From: Acidobacteriaceae bacterium KBS 83
Lineage (GTDB): Bacteria > Acidobacteriota > Terriglobia > Terriglobales > Acidobacteriaceae
Assembly (NCBI GenBank): GCA_000381585.1
Contig: KB906736.1
Coordinates: 344,789 to 408,788 of the forward strand
Length of the DNA: 64,000 bases
Direction of reading: 5' to 3'
The notes below the pieces were generated by a model, which searched no databases, had not been told where the DNA came from, and saw nothing but the letters and a program-made list of their open reading frames with translations. Both the position numbers and the translations under genes were made by a program. Shown one piece after another: positions 29,713 to 38,002 of the stretch. Each line of letters opens with the position of its first letter. The first letter of the stretch is position 1.

Positions 29713-30696
29713 ATGAGGGATGATCGCAGCCTACTGGAAGTCGTTCTTGGAGACGGGCGATTTCTAATTGCACTCACCGGTATCTCCCTCGCACTGAGTG
29801 GCGGTTTTGCGGTTCTTCAATCCATTGCGGGACAGTTGCTTCCGCAGGATAGTCATGCGATCGGGATGGACGCGGTTGCCTTGGCCCATGCCGCCAACCG
29901 CCGGCTTCTGGGGTTCATGTTTCATGACCGGGTGGCGTATGGCGGCTCTCTTGTGGCCATCGGCGTCGGATATCTTTGGCTGGCCGCGTTCCCCATGCAA
30001 CGTCGAGAGCCGTGGGCTTGGTGGTCACTCCTCTTTTCCGGCACGATAGGATTTTTGGCATTCCTCACTTACCTCGGCCAGGGATATCTCGACACATGGC
30101 ACGGCGTTGCGACACTTTTTCTATTACCCGTGTTCGTCGTCGGATTATGGCGCTCTCATCCCGGCGAATTTTCGCTGCGATTTGTCTGGAGGAGTGCTCC
30201 CAACGATCTCAGCGCCTCTGCCAGATGGGGCAGGAACCTTTTAACAACCTGCGCCAGTGGCCTAATCCTCGCGGGTGTGACCATTGCCCTCTTCGGAATG
30301 ACCAGGGTGTTCGTTCCATCTGATCTTAGATTTATTGGAATCAATGTTTCGAGCCTTGGGCGCATCTCTCCCATGCTGATTCCGCTTATCTCCCATGATC
30401 GAGCGGGCTTTGGCGGAGGACTCTGCTCCATCGGGTGCCTTCTCCTGTTCATGGCGCGATGTGCAGAGCTCAATCGCAGCCTGGCTGAAATTGTTGCGGT
30501 CATGGGGTGCGCCGGATTCGGCGGTGCAATCAGCGTCCACTTCGCTGTGGGTTATGTGGACTTCTTCCACCTCATGCCAGCCTTCGCTGGCTTCTTTCTT
30601 TTCATCTTCGCGGACGCGTTGCTCTGGGCGGCATTGCGAAAGCATGCACCTGGCATCCTTGACGCCCCACCTCCCGCCCACTACCCTCGGCTCTGA
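29713..30696 (+). CDS. Polytopic membrane protein with internal duplication
   Basis: This 327-residue protein has about nine hydrophobic segments and belongs to no family I can name. It is clearly an internal duplication with a period of about 156 residues. HDRVAYGGSL (about 71-80) recurs as HDRAGFGGGL (about 228-237), and GYLDTWH (about 124-130) recurs as GYVDFFH (about 280-286). The repeated His and Asp residues at membrane borders could bind metal or haem; that is speculation. A TATACT box at 29698-29703 is only nine bases before the ATG and no Shine-Dalgarno is seen, so the message may be leaderless or the true start may be slightly downstream. The sugar transporter gene begins right after its stop and may be cotranscribed. 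Confidence 0.75.
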   Translation: MRDDRSLLEVVLGDGRFLIALTGISLALSGGFAVLQSIAGQLLPQDSHAIGMDAVALAHAANRRLLGFMFHDRVAYGGSLVAIGVGYLWLAAFPMQRREPWAWWSLLFSGTIGFLAFLTYLGQGYLDTWHGVATLFLLPVFVVGLWRSHPGEFSLRFVWRSAPNDLSASARWGRNLLTTCASGLILAGVTIALFGMTRVFVPSDLRFIGINVSSLGRISPMLIPLISHDRAGFGGGLCSIGCLLLFMARCAELNRSLAEIVAVMGCAGFGGAISVHFAVGYVDFFHLMPAFAGFFLFIFADALLWAALRKHAPGILDAPPPAHYPRL

Positions 30697-30697
30697 C

Positions 30698-31999
30698 TTG
30701 CCGACTCCATCCTCCAACACGACCAACGCCGCAAACGTCGAAGACACTCACGCCTTACACCGTCTCGGCGTCGCCTGCGGACTTACCGCGGGCGTCTGGC
30801 TGGGCGCCGCTGAGGCGCCGACCAAGCTGGTCAATACCGGGCTCTCGCCCTTCGCCGTCTCCCTCTGGATGGTGGCCGGCGTCTTCACTGCGCGTTGGAC
30901 TTTCCCTACCCTGCTCAAAGGAACCGGCTACGTCCTGCGCGATCTTGCCGGGAAGAAACACCTCATTGTCTGGGCACTGCTCGCCGGCGCTCTCTGGGCT
31001 GTTGCCAATACGCTGACCGTCTTCGCCATCCGCGACGTCGGCCTCGCCATTGCCTTTCCGCTGTGGAATGCCAACTCGCTCTTCGGTTTGCTTTGGGGAC
31101 GCGTGCTCTTTCGCGAGCTGCAAGGGGCCAGCCGCGGCGGCATCATGCGCGTCGTGCTAGGCGCCGTTGCTATCGTTGCCGCCGCCATCCTGCTTGGTTT
31201 CGCCACCCTTCATGGCAGCGGACACGCTGCATCGCACGCTGCGCGCGGCCTCGCCGCGGCCATCGGCGCCAGCGCATTGTGGGGCACGATGTATGTGCCG
31301 TACCGGAAGGCTTACATCAGCGGCATGAACCCGCTGTCCTTTGTCACTGCGTTCACATTCGGCGAGCTTGGCTCCGTGCTCGCGCTGGTGTGGTGGCTGG
31401 ATGGCGGCACGCACTCGACCGCTTTTCACTTCTCCGCCTTCCGCGGCGTCCTCTTCTGGCTCTTTCTCGGCGGTTTTGTCTGGGTCATCGGAGACCTCTT
31501 TCAGCAGTTCGCAGCCAAGTATCTCGGGATCGGGCGCGGCATCCCGCTTTCTAATACCAATCAGCTCTGGGGCCTGGCCTGGGGCGCTCTGGTCTTCGGT
31601 GAGCTCGCCGGTACCGACCTCGCCCACAAGCTGATGGTGCTGGGCGGCTCCGTGGTGATGATCTTCGGCGCGCTTGCCATCTCAACCGCTGTGGCAGGCG
31701 AACGCGAGCGGCACTCACGCAACATCGCCATCGAGCGCGAGTGCGACCGCTATAACCTCGACTATGGTGCGGTCATCGCCGCGCAGGCCGGGAGCGAGTT
31801 CGATGCAGGCGAGCGACGCCGCTGGTGGGACTACGCAATTGTCGCGGCTGCGGTGGCGGTCTTCCTCTGGCTGGGGGTCCATGCCCGAGTGCCGGAGATC
31901 GCGATGAACCGTGGATGGCTTCTGGCTTTAGTCATCATTCTTGTCGCCAGCCTGCTCTACTGCGGGCTGCGGCTCCGCCGGCAGACCGGCTTTTCCTGA
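30698..31999 (+). CDS. GRP-family sugar transporter (DMT superfamily, RhaT-like)
   Basis: A 433-residue inner-membrane carrier with about ten helices. The stretch ALWAVANTLTVFAIRDVGLA followed by IAFPLWNANSLFGLLWG, and the matching C-terminal half (GDLFQQFAAKYLGIGRGIPLSNTNQLWGLAWG), are typical of the glucose/ribose porter and L-rhamnose symporter group. An extra hydrophilic segment (about residues 335-385) precedes two further C-terminal helices. The start is uncertain. TTG 30698, two bases after the preceding stop, gives a short tail before helix one. ATG 30644 would add 18 residues and overlap the preceding gene by 53 bases. Neither has a clear ribosome site. Substrate could be a hexose, pentose or deoxysugar. 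Confidence 0.82.
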   Translation: MPTPSSNTTNAANVEDTHALHRLGVACGLTAGVWLGAAEAPTKLVNTGLSPFAVSLWMVAGVFTARWTFPTLLKGTGYVLRDLAGKKHLIVWALLAGALWAVANTLTVFAIRDVGLAIAFPLWNANSLFGLLWGRVLFRELQGASRGGIMRVVLGAVAIVAAAILLGFATLHGSGHAASHAARGLAAAIGASALWGTMYVPYRKAYISGMNPLSFVTAFTFGELGSVLALVWWLDGGTHSTAFHFSAFRGVLFWLFLGGFVWVIGDLFQQFAAKYLGIGRGIPLSNTNQLWGLAWGALVFGELAGTDLAHKLMVLGGSVVMIFGALAISTAVAGERERHSRNIAIERECDRYNLDYGAVIAAQAGSEFDAGERRRWWDYAIVAAAVAVFLWLGVHARVPEIAMNRGWLLALVIILVASLLYCGLRLRRQTGFS

Positions 32000-32055
32000 G
32001 AATCGGCCGTCCGACCTGTCACTAAGTGGCTTTCCAGCGCCCAAAAACCTTTTCA

Positions 32056-32086
32056 CAGCATACCTATTCTCAAAATAGGTATGCTG
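32056..32086 (+). promoter_or_regulatory. Inverted-repeat operator before the PadR gene
   Basis: CAGCATACCTATT (32056-32068) and AATAGGTATGCTG (32074-32086) are perfect 13-bp arms with a 5-base spacer. A TATATT box (32091-32096) lies between the repeat and the PadR ATG at 32103. PadR proteins commonly bind such AT-rich palindromes and repress their own operon, so this is the expected autorepressor site. The palindrome would cover the promoter spacer and -35 region. Confidence 0.75.
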
Positions 32087-32102
32087 CATCTATATTGCTT
32101 TC

Positions 32103-32447
32103 ATGCCAAAGAACCCCGATAGCCGTGACTTGTTCCCCGGCGCGCTCGAGATGATGATCCTCCACTCCCTTCGTCTGAAGCCGATGCATGGCTACGCACT
32201 GGTCAAGCACATCAAGCAGATCTCAGACGACCTGCTGCAGATCGAAGAGGGCTCTCTTTACCCGGCCTTGCAACGCATGCTCAGAGAGGGCTGGCTGAAA
32301 GCCGAGGAGGGCGTCTCCGCGAAGGGCCGCCCGACGCGTATTTACCGCCTCACCCCCGCCGGGCGCCGGCGCCTGGAGGAAGAAGTCTCCAGCTTCGAAA
32401 AAATGTTCGCGGGCATCACGCGCGTGCTCGCCACGCAGAAAGCCTAG
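32103..32447 (+). CDS. PadR-family transcriptional regulator
   Basis: This 114-residue winged-helix protein has the PadR signature: LEMMILHSLRLKPMHGYALVKHIKQIS, then LLQIEEGSLYPALQRMLREGWLKAEE and GRPTRIYRLTPAGRRRLEEE. These residues form the recognition helix and wing. A short C-terminal helix (about 95-114) serves for dimerisation. It is predicted to repress its own operon, which continues with two ADOP permeases 9 and 3 bases apart. No Shine-Dalgarno is seen before the ATG and a -10-like box ends seven bases upstream, so a leaderless transcript is plausible. PadR followed by prefix-containing ADOP permeases is a recurrent pairing in acidobacteria. Confidence 0.93.
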   Translation: MPKNPDSRDLFPGALEMMILHSLRLKPMHGYALVKHIKQISDDLLQIEEGSLYPALQRMLREGWLKAEEGVSAKGRPTRIYRLTPAGRRRLEEEVSSFEKMFAGITRVLATQKA

Positions 32448-32456
32448 GAGTTTCGC

Positions 32457-35150
32457 ATGGCATGGCCTCTCTTTTCACGCAACCGTCGCTATGACGATCT
32501 CGTGGTGTCCATCCGGGAACATCTCGACGAGCGCACGGAAGAACTGATCGCGGACGGCATGTCCGAGAAAGAAGCCTCCCAGCAGGCCCGCCGCGAATTC
32601 GGCAACGTCACATTGACGGCAGAGCGCAGCCGCGAAGCGTGGCAGTGGCCGCGCCTGGAGAACCTGTGGGCCGATGTGAGATTCGCATTCCTGCGACTGG
32701 CAAAGGCACCGGGATTCGCGGCGACGGTAATCCTCACACTGGCGATAGGAATCGGTGCCAATACGGCAGTCTTCAGCGTACTCAACAGCGTGTTGATCAA
32801 ACCGCTGCCCTATCCGGGAGCTGAGGAACTTGTGGGGATTTCGCTGACGGCTCCCGGCGCAGCCGGACTGGCAAACTTCTCCAATGGCCTTCGCCTGTCG
32901 CCGTCGATGTATTTCACCTACACCGAGCAGAACCGCACCTTTCAATCCCTCGGCGTCTGGATTCCGGGGACTGCCAATGTCACCGGCTTCGCGCAGCCGG
33001 AACAAGCCCGCGCGGTCTTTGTCAGCGACGGGATACTCGAGACATTGAATGTTCCGGCCGCCGCTGGCCGCTGGCTCTCGCGGATGGATCAAAGTCCGCA
33101 CGGTGCAAAGACCGTGATGCTCAGCCACGCCTACTGGCAACAACATTTCGGCGGCGACCCTTCCGTGATCGGACGCAACATCATGGTGGATGCGCAACGG
33201 CGCGAGATCGTCGGGGTCATGCCACGAAAGTTTCGCCTGGTGAACGCCGACTTCGATCTGATCCTCCCGCTTGCCTTCGACCGCAACAAGCAGATCCTGG
33301 CCGGCTTCGGTTTCCAGGGCATCGCCCGGCTGAAGCCGGAAGTATCCATCACACAGGCAGATGCGGATATCACACGCATGCTGCCGATCTGGATGGATTC
33401 CTGGTCCAACGGTCCTGGTACGAATCCGCATTTCTACGAAACGTGGCGAATCACACCCGCGATTCATCCTCTGAAACAGGATGTGATTGGCAGTGTCGGC
33501 AACTTGCTTTGGGTTGTCATGGGAACACTTGGCGTGGTGATGCTGATCGCTTGCGCCAACGTGGCGAATCTAGTGTTGGTGCGGACGGAGGCCCGGCAAC
33601 AGGAGCTTGCCATCCGGTCTGCTCTCGGCGCCGGCCGGGCACGCATTGCTCGGGACTTGTTGACCGAAAGCTTGTTACTCGGTCTCATAGGCGGCGCGTT
33701 CGGAGTAGGGATCGCCTATGCGGGGCTCCGGCTCCTTATTGCAATAGGCCCGGCAAACCTGCCACGGTTGGCTGAGATCTCACTCGACGTGCGCGCACTC
33801 GCGTTCACGCTCCTGCTTTCGTTGTTGTCAGGCCTCTTATTCGGAATCATTCCGGTTCTCAAATATGCGGCACCACGTACTGCCAGTGCGCTTCACGCGG
33901 CGGGACGAACTGCGAGTCTAAGTCGCGACCGCCACCACTCGCGCAACCTTCTTGTGGTGGCTCAAGTGGCGATGGCGCTGGTACTGCTGGTAAGTGCAGG
34001 ATTGATGATTCGTACCTTTGAGCGATTGCGAACCGTCGAGCCGGGATTCTCCGATCCAAATCATCTGCAGACTCTGCGCATCTCGATTCCCGAGTCTCTG
34101 GTGTCGAACCCGCGCATGGTCGTGCGAATACAAAACAATGTTGCCGACAAGCTGGCGGCGATTCCGGGAGTGACTTCTGTCGGCTTTGCGAGCGGGATGC
34201 CGATGGAAGGACTGGAAGCTAACTGGGATGAAATCTTCGTAGAGGGAAAGGATTACACCGTTCAGACCGCACCGCTCCGGCTCTTCAAGTACGCCTCTCC
34301 CGGTTTCTTCCACGCGGCGGGGACAAGAATTGTCGCGGGACGCGAATTCACCTGGCCCGAGATCTATGGCCTACAGCCGGTGGGAATCGTTTCAGAGAAC
34401 CTTGCTCGCGAATTGTGGGGCTCTCCCGCCGCCGCGATCGGCAAGCGCTTCCGTGAGTTTCCGAGCATGCCGTTGCACGAAGTCGTCGGCGTCGTACAGG
34501 ACGTCTATGAAAACGGCGTTCACGACAACGCGCCTGCGATCGTCTACTGGCCTTCCATCATGCACGATATGTTTGGTCCTGGCACATTCGACGCCACACG
34601 CAGCGTGACATTCGTCGTCCGCAGTGACCGGGCCGGCACCGAGAGCTTCCTCAACGAGGTTCGCCAGGCCGTTTGGTCGGTGAATGCGAACCTCCCGCTG
34701 GCGTCCGTACAAACGATGCAGGATATCTACAGTCAATCGCTGGCGCGAACTTCGTTCACGCTGGTGATGCTGGGCATCGCCGGCGCGATGGCCCTGATTC
34801 TCGGGGTCATCGGTATTTATGGCGTGATCTCCTACGCGGTGTCGCAACGTACCCGCGAAATTGGCATTCGGCTCGCATTGGGCGCAGAAAAAGCCCGAAT
34901 TCTGCGCATGGTAATTCGGGAGGGTCTGCAACTCTCCATTGCCGGTATTGCCGTCGGCGTAGTGGTCGCACTGTTGCTCGCTCGCATGCTATCGGCTTTC
35001 TCGCGTCTGCTCTATGGGGTTCGGGCGAGCGATCCTATGACGTTTGTCGCTGTCTCGGCGACATTAGCCGCAGTGGCTGCACTGGCCTGTTATCTTCCGG
35101 CCCGACGGGCTGCGTCGATTGAGCCCATCCATGCCCTACGCGCGGAGTAG
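32457..35150 (+). CDS. ADOP-type permease with N-terminal prefix domain (PadR-linked, first)
   Basis: This 897-residue protein begins with a cytoplasmic helical prefix (about residues 10-65) containing IREHLDERTEELIADGMSEK and EASQQARREFGN. The two-half MacB-like permease follows: helix one about 85-115, periplasmic domain, FtsX helices about 355-475, second half from about 500 and FtsX helices about 770-885, ending in ARRAASIEPIHALRAE. AGGAG precedes the ATG. No ATPase, adaptor or TolC gene is nearby, which is the orphan situation that gives the ADOP family its name. Function is unknown. It is followed after three bases by a homologue. Confidence 0.92.
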   Translation: MAWPLFSRNRRYDDLVVSIREHLDERTEELIADGMSEKEASQQARREFGNVTLTAERSREAWQWPRLENLWADVRFAFLRLAKAPGFAATVILTLAIGIGANTAVFSVLNSVLIKPLPYPGAEELVGISLTAPGAAGLANFSNGLRLSPSMYFTYTEQNRTFQSLGVWIPGTANVTGFAQPEQARAVFVSDGILETLNVPAAAGRWLSRMDQSPHGAKTVMLSHAYWQQHFGGDPSVIGRNIMVDAQRREIVGVMPRKFRLVNADFDLILPLAFDRNKQILAGFGFQGIARLKPEVSITQADADITRMLPIWMDSWSNGPGTNPHFYETWRITPAIHPLKQDVIGSVGNLLWVVMGTLGVVMLIACANVANLVLVRTEARQQELAIRSALGAGRARIARDLLTESLLLGLIGGAFGVGIAYAGLRLLIAIGPANLPRLAEISLDVRALAFTLLLSLLSGLLFGIIPVLKYAAPRTASALHAAGRTASLSRDRHHSRNLLVVAQVAMALVLLVSAGLMIRTFERLRTVEPGFSDPNHLQTLRISIPESLVSNPRMVVRIQNNVADKLAAIPGVTSVGFASGMPMEGLEANWDEIFVEGKDYTVQTAPLRLFKYASPGFFHAAGTRIVAGREFTWPEIYGLQPVGIVSENLARELWGSPAAAIGKRFREFPSMPLHEVVGVVQDVYENGVHDNAPAIVYWPSIMHDMFGPGTFDATRSVTFVVRSDRAGTESFLNEVRQAVWSVNANLPLASVQTMQDIYSQSLARTSFTLVMLGIAGAMALILGVIGIYGVISYAVSQRTREIGIRLALGAEKARILRMVIREGLQLSIAGIAVGVVVALLLARMLSAFSRLLYGVRASDPMTFVAVSATLAAVAALACYLPARRAASIEPIHALRAE

Positions 35151-35153
35151 CTT

Positions 35154-37808
35154 ATGACCTGGTTCCAGCGCTTTTTTTCACGCCACCGCCGTTACGACGA
35201 TCTCTCCGTCTCTATCCAGGAACATCTTGACGAGCGAATTGAGGAGTTGATGGAATCTGGCCTGCCGCCAAAGGAGGCCGCGCAGAAAGCTCGCCGTGAA
35301 TTCGGCAACGTAACCGCGATCGCAGAACGCAGCCGCGAGGTCTGGCAGTGGCCAACGCTTGAGAGCATCTGGGCGGACGTAAGATTCGCGCTGCATCAAC
35401 TTCGCAAATCGCCGGGCTTTGCCATCACCGCGATTCTCACCCTGGCACTGGGAGTCGGTGCCACCACCGCCATCTTCTCCGTGGTGAAAGCTGTGCTACT
35501 GGCTCCGCTGCCTTATAAGGATGCGGAGCGCATCGTGGCCGTGTGGACAGTGAACCCCGCCAAGGGTGATCGCGGCCATCCGAGCACTGCTGCCGACTTC
35601 GCTATCTGGAAGCAACGGTCCGGCGTCTTTGAGGACTTGGCTCCCTCCTACGACGATCAACACACGCTCACAGGCCAGGGCGCGCCGCAACTCCTGATCG
35701 GCTATGCCGTTTCCGCAAACTACCTGCGTATTCTCGGTGTCCAACCGCAACTCGGCCGGCTCTATACCGATCAAGAGGACAGCCCGAAAAGTCCGCATGT
35801 GGCGCTCGTGAGCGATCACCTGTGGCGCACCACCTTTCGCTCCGATCCCGCTATCGTCGGGAAGGCCATCACCTTGGATGGTTCTTCATACACGGTGCTC
35901 GGCATCATGCCACGGAGCTTCGACTATCCGACCACGGTCCAGATATGGACTCCTGCTGCGATCGAAGCCTCCGCGTTCGACGACTACAACCACGCCTATG
36001 TGCGCATTCTCGGCCGTCTGAAAGCGGGCATCACCGTCGCGCAGGCGCAGAAGACATTGAACGCATTGGAGGCGCAGATTGCCGCACAGCACCCGAACAC
36101 TGACGCCGGCAACCGGGTACTGGTGGTCCCGCTGCGTGAGCAGCTCGTCGGCGATATCCGCAAACCGCTACTGCTGTTGATGGCGGCGGTAGGACTGGTG
36201 CTGCTGATTGCGTGCGCGAACACCGCCGGGCTGGCACTGGCACGCGATGCCGAGCGGCAGAAAGAGATAGCGGTGCGGCTCGCGCTCGGCGCCACGCGTC
36301 TGCGCCTGCTGCGTCAGTTTGTGACCGAGAGTCTGGTGCTCGCTGCAATCGGCGGCGTGATCGGCATGCCCCTGGCTTTCGTGGGAACGCATTTCCTGCT
36401 CCGCCTCTTCCCCAATGATGTCGCCAACCTTCACATCCCGAAGGTGACTGAGATCCCGATGGATCGTGGGGTCTTCCTGTTCGCCTTCGGCATCACGCTG
36501 CTCGCCGCAGTTCTCTTCGGCATTGCACCAGTGCTGAAAGCGATGCGCGCCAGAGCGGACACTGCGATGAACGACAATTCCCGCGGCAGCACGACAAGCC
36601 GCCATTCCAATCGTTCACGCAATGCCGTCGTCATCAGCGAAGTGGCGCTGTCGCTGGTACTGCTTACCGCTGCCGGTCTTGTCGTTGCGAGCTTTCAGCG
36701 CGTGATTCGCGCCGACCTTGGCTTCCAGCCGGATCATCTTCTTTCGATCGAGGTGCTCCTTTCTGCCAGCCACTACCCTGCCAACGACGACGCGAAGAGG
36801 CGCACTCTTGTCACCGAGACAGTGAAGCGGATGAACGCACTGCCGGGCGTGCGATCCGCTGGCGCCACGAACTATCTGCCACTGAGCGGCTTCTGGGGCA
36901 CGAACAACTTTCTGTTGCGCGGCCAGGCGCCGCCGAAGGAAGGCCAGGCGCCCGAGGCGGATGATCGCGTGATCACTCCGGAATACCTGCGCACCATGGG
37001 CATACCGCTGCTCCGTGGCCGAAACTTCAGCGATACGGATCGCGCCGGCAGTCCGCAGGTCATCCTGATCAACCAGACGATGGCGGAGCGCTTCTTCAAG
37101 GGCCGAGACCCGATCGGTGAAGAATTGAATCTGAATCCACCGGCCCCCGGCGTACCGGACAAACCCGACTGGTGGCGGATCGTCGGCGTCGTCGGCGATG
37201 TGAAGGCCTTCGGGCAGGACCAGCCGACACACGCTGACATCTATCATCCCTTCGACCAGCAGCCGTACCCTTTGATTGCCTTCACGCTGCGTACGGCAAC
37301 CGACTCGGCGTCGATGATCAAGACCGCGGAACAGACACTGTGGAGCGTCGATCCGGAGCTGCCGGTCTTCCAGGCCATTCCCATGGACCAACTCGCCGAT
37401 CAGTCGCTCGCGGTGCGCCGCGCCAGTTCCGTGCTGGTCTCCGCGTTCGCGGTGCTTGCGCTGGTGCTGGCGTCCATCGGCATCTATGGCGTGATGGCCT
37501 ACGCGGTCACGCAGCGCACGCAGGAGATCGGAGTTCGCATGGCGCTCGGCGCGCGACGTGAGGATGTGCTGCGCCTGGTCCTCGGACTCGGGCTTAGGCT
37601 CACAATCCTCGGCGTTCTCATCGGGCTGATTGGCGCACTCCTCTCGACGCGTCTGATGGGGAGCCTGCTCTTCGAAATCAGCGCAGCGAACCCGCTCGCC
37701 TTCATGCTTCCCGCTGCACTGCTCGCTATCGTCACCTTGCTCGCTGCATATTTGCCCGCTAGACGGGCAGCTTCCATCGATCCCATACGGGCGCTCCGGG
37801 CGGAATAG
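35154..37808 (+). CDS. ADOP-type permease with N-terminal prefix domain (PadR-linked, second)
   Basis: This 884-residue paralogue of the preceding protein has the same prefix (IQEHLDERIEELMESGLPPK then EAAQKARREFGNVTAIAERS) and the same order of domains: helix one about residues 85-115, first FtsX block about 340-460, second half from about 490 and last FtsX block about 755-875, ending in ARRAASIDPIRALRAE. The prefix is the most conserved part between the two proteins. It starts three bases after the upstream stop and is therefore cotranscribed with PadR. No hairpin terminator is obvious in the 194 bases that follow. Confidence 0.92.
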   Translation: MTWFQRFFSRHRRYDDLSVSIQEHLDERIEELMESGLPPKEAAQKARREFGNVTAIAERSREVWQWPTLESIWADVRFALHQLRKSPGFAITAILTLALGVGATTAIFSVVKAVLLAPLPYKDAERIVAVWTVNPAKGDRGHPSTAADFAIWKQRSGVFEDLAPSYDDQHTLTGQGAPQLLIGYAVSANYLRILGVQPQLGRLYTDQEDSPKSPHVALVSDHLWRTTFRSDPAIVGKAITLDGSSYTVLGIMPRSFDYPTTVQIWTPAAIEASAFDDYNHAYVRILGRLKAGITVAQAQKTLNALEAQIAAQHPNTDAGNRVLVVPLREQLVGDIRKPLLLLMAAVGLVLLIACANTAGLALARDAERQKEIAVRLALGATRLRLLRQFVTESLVLAAIGGVIGMPLAFVGTHFLLRLFPNDVANLHIPKVTEIPMDRGVFLFAFGITLLAAVLFGIAPVLKAMRARADTAMNDNSRGSTTSRHSNRSRNAVVISEVALSLVLLTAAGLVVASFQRVIRADLGFQPDHLLSIEVLLSASHYPANDDAKRRTLVTETVKRMNALPGVRSAGATNYLPLSGFWGTNNFLLRGQAPPKEGQAPEADDRVITPEYLRTMGIPLLRGRNFSDTDRAGSPQVILINQTMAERFFKGRDPIGEELNLNPPAPGVPDKPDWWRIVGVVGDVKAFGQDQPTHADIYHPFDQQPYPLIAFTLRTATDSASMIKTAEQTLWSVDPELPVFQAIPMDQLADQSLAVRRASSVLVSAFAVLALVLASIGIYGVMAYAVTQRTQEIGVRMALGARREDVLRLVLGLGLRLTILGVLIGLIGALLSTRLMGSLLFEISAANPLAFMLPAALLAIVTLLAAYLPARRAASIDPIRALRAE

Positions 37809-38002
37809 GTCTGGAGCGCTACATGATGTGGCAGGAAAATGTGCAAGCGCGTCCGGTCATTGATTCCCAAATCGGGAGGAGCAGAGGAAGTTTTGTGGCG
37901 GTGTCATTTTCAGAATGACGAAGCGGTGGCGCGCCTTTATCTTCTACCTTGACCGAGCGGCTGTCCCCGAATGCTTGGCGGTTCCCTGTTCGAGGCCCTT
38001 CC

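Noticed and set aside
30395-30697. Start of the sugar transporter at 30395
   Set aside because: It would overlap about 300 bases of the upstream membrane-protein gene, and the residues read as out-of-frame coding sequence.
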